This document shows, piece after piece, positions 63,387 to 64,000 of a stretch of DNA of 64,000 bases. A model generated the notes under the pieces. That model saw nothing but the letters and a program-made list of their open reading frames with translations. It was not told the origin of the DNA and ran no database searches. Origin of the DNA: Fibrobacter succinogenes (GTDB lineage: Bacteria; Fibrobacterota; Fibrobacteria; Fibrobacterales; Fibrobacteraceae). How positions within the stretch are numbered: the stretch's first letter is position 1; the number at the start of each line of letters is the position of its first letter. The stretch covers positions 124,001-188,000 of the forward strand of contig CACWJY010000003.1 of the NCBI GenBank assembly GCA_902761355.1, given 5' to 3'. Position numbers and translations under genes: made by a program.

Positions 63387-64000
63387 ATGAGTTATAGAAA
63401 CAACACAACGCAGCAGAATCTTTTGAACCAGTTCCTGTCGGAACATGGGGTGCAGCTGTCCGAAGATGTACTCGGCAAGCTTTACGATTTTGCGGACCTG
63501 GTCGTAGAGACCAAGCAGTTTGGCAACCTGATTTCGGCAAAGGACTCCGAGAAGTTCTTAAGCAGACACATCGCCGATTCGTTGGTTCCCTATATTATAA
63601 TGAAGGATATTCCGGCAGGTTCCAAATGGGCCGATATGGGTGCGGGGGCAGGTTGCCCGATTTTTCCGCTCGCCATCGTAATGCCCCAGGTGGAATTCTT
63701 TGCCGTCGAACCCCGCCACATGCGCGTGGAGTTCATGAAGTTCGTCAAGGAAAAACTGCACCTGGATAACCTGACCGTCGTGGGCAAGCGTTTCGAAACT
63801 TCGGGACTTGCCTACCTGGATTATGTGAGTTGCCGCGCCCTTTCGACTTTCGAAAACGACTGGGAACGTGCCCAGCCGGGACTCAAGCGCGGTGGACAGT
63901 TCCTCACGCTGAAAAGTTTCAACAATATTGTTCACCTGGAAAGTAATCCGGAAGTACACATATATAAATATGCACTCCCGCAGGAAGAACAAGTTTACGC
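63387..64000 (+). CDS. rsmG: 16S rRNA (guanine527-N7)-methyltransferase (partial, runs off the right edge)
   Basis: 204 codons visible from the ATG at 63387. SAM-binding motif ADMGAGAGCPIFPLAIVMP (canonical DIGSGAGFPGIPLAI), FAVEPRHMRVEFMKFV, and VSCRALSTF (canonical SRAxA). RsmG methylates G527 of 16S rRNA. In most bacteria it sits beside parA/parB near oriC, which agrees with the parS cluster to its left. A weak ribosome binding site only. Confidence 0.92.
   Translation, partial: MSYRNNTTQQNLLNQFLSEHGVQLSEDVLGKLYDFADLVVETKQFGNLISAKDSEKFLSRHIADSLVPYIIMKDIPAGSKWADMGAGAGCPIFPLAIVMPQVEFFAVEPRHMRVEFMKFVKEKLHLDNLTVVGKRFETSGLAYLDYVSCRALSTFENDWERAQPGLKRGGQFLTLKSFNNIVHLESNPEVHIYKYALPQEEQVY

Overview
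The window looks like a chromosome segment of a Fibrobacter-type bacterium (Fibrobacterota, FCB group). The evidence is secreted proteins that end in a DLLGR/DLQGR-type sorting domain and carry poly-Ser linkers, a diderm lipopolysaccharide-export set, moderate GC in core genes, and an HprK next to rpoN/hpf. The genus call is inference from style; no marker gene was compared.

Layout. (1) 1-9.4 kb, minus strand: envelope and regulation cluster: flippase, glycosyltransferase, lptC-lptA-lptB-rpoN, then hpf-hprK-mlaD. (2) 9.4-25.9 kb: ordinary genome: small coiled-coil protein, tRNA-Ser(GCT), a very large class A PBP, two lipoproteins, an Rrf2/IscR-type regulator, secA, LMW phosphatase, a large surface protein, deoxyinosine glycosylase, and a PL14-like secreted protein. 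(3) 25.9-52.3 kb: a defence island, AT-rich in large parts, with no visible integrase. It holds an ATPase + TOPRIM-like abortive pair (AbiL/PARIS style), McrBC, an IetAS-like AAA ATPase/subtilase pair, and a plus-strand cassette of ThsB-like TIR protein + Nmad2 + 5-hmdU-kinase-like protein + thymidylate-synthase-like enzyme. This cassette converges on a five-gene minus-strand operon of 3TM protein + three TIR-like proteins + SLOG protein. A type I R-M system (hsdRMS with a small membrane protein inside it), HicAB and a DUF4062 protein follow. (4) 52.5-58.6 kb: cupin, AraC regulator, AGCS symporter, GNAT, thioredoxin-like protein, and an oxidoreductase fused to a beta-propeller. (5) 58.6-64 kb: probable chromosome origin region: DnaA-box-like TTATCAACA repeats, six parS-like palindromes, hairpin repeats and, at the edge, rsmG.

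The most novel part is 36.2-43.3 kb. A DNA-base-modification-type cassette and a multi-TIR/SLOG/membrane operon meet tail to tail with overlapping 3' ends, and each operon carries TIR-like genes. I infer a composite nucleotide-signalling and base-modification immune locus. The individual families are known, but I do not know of an experimental description of this combination.
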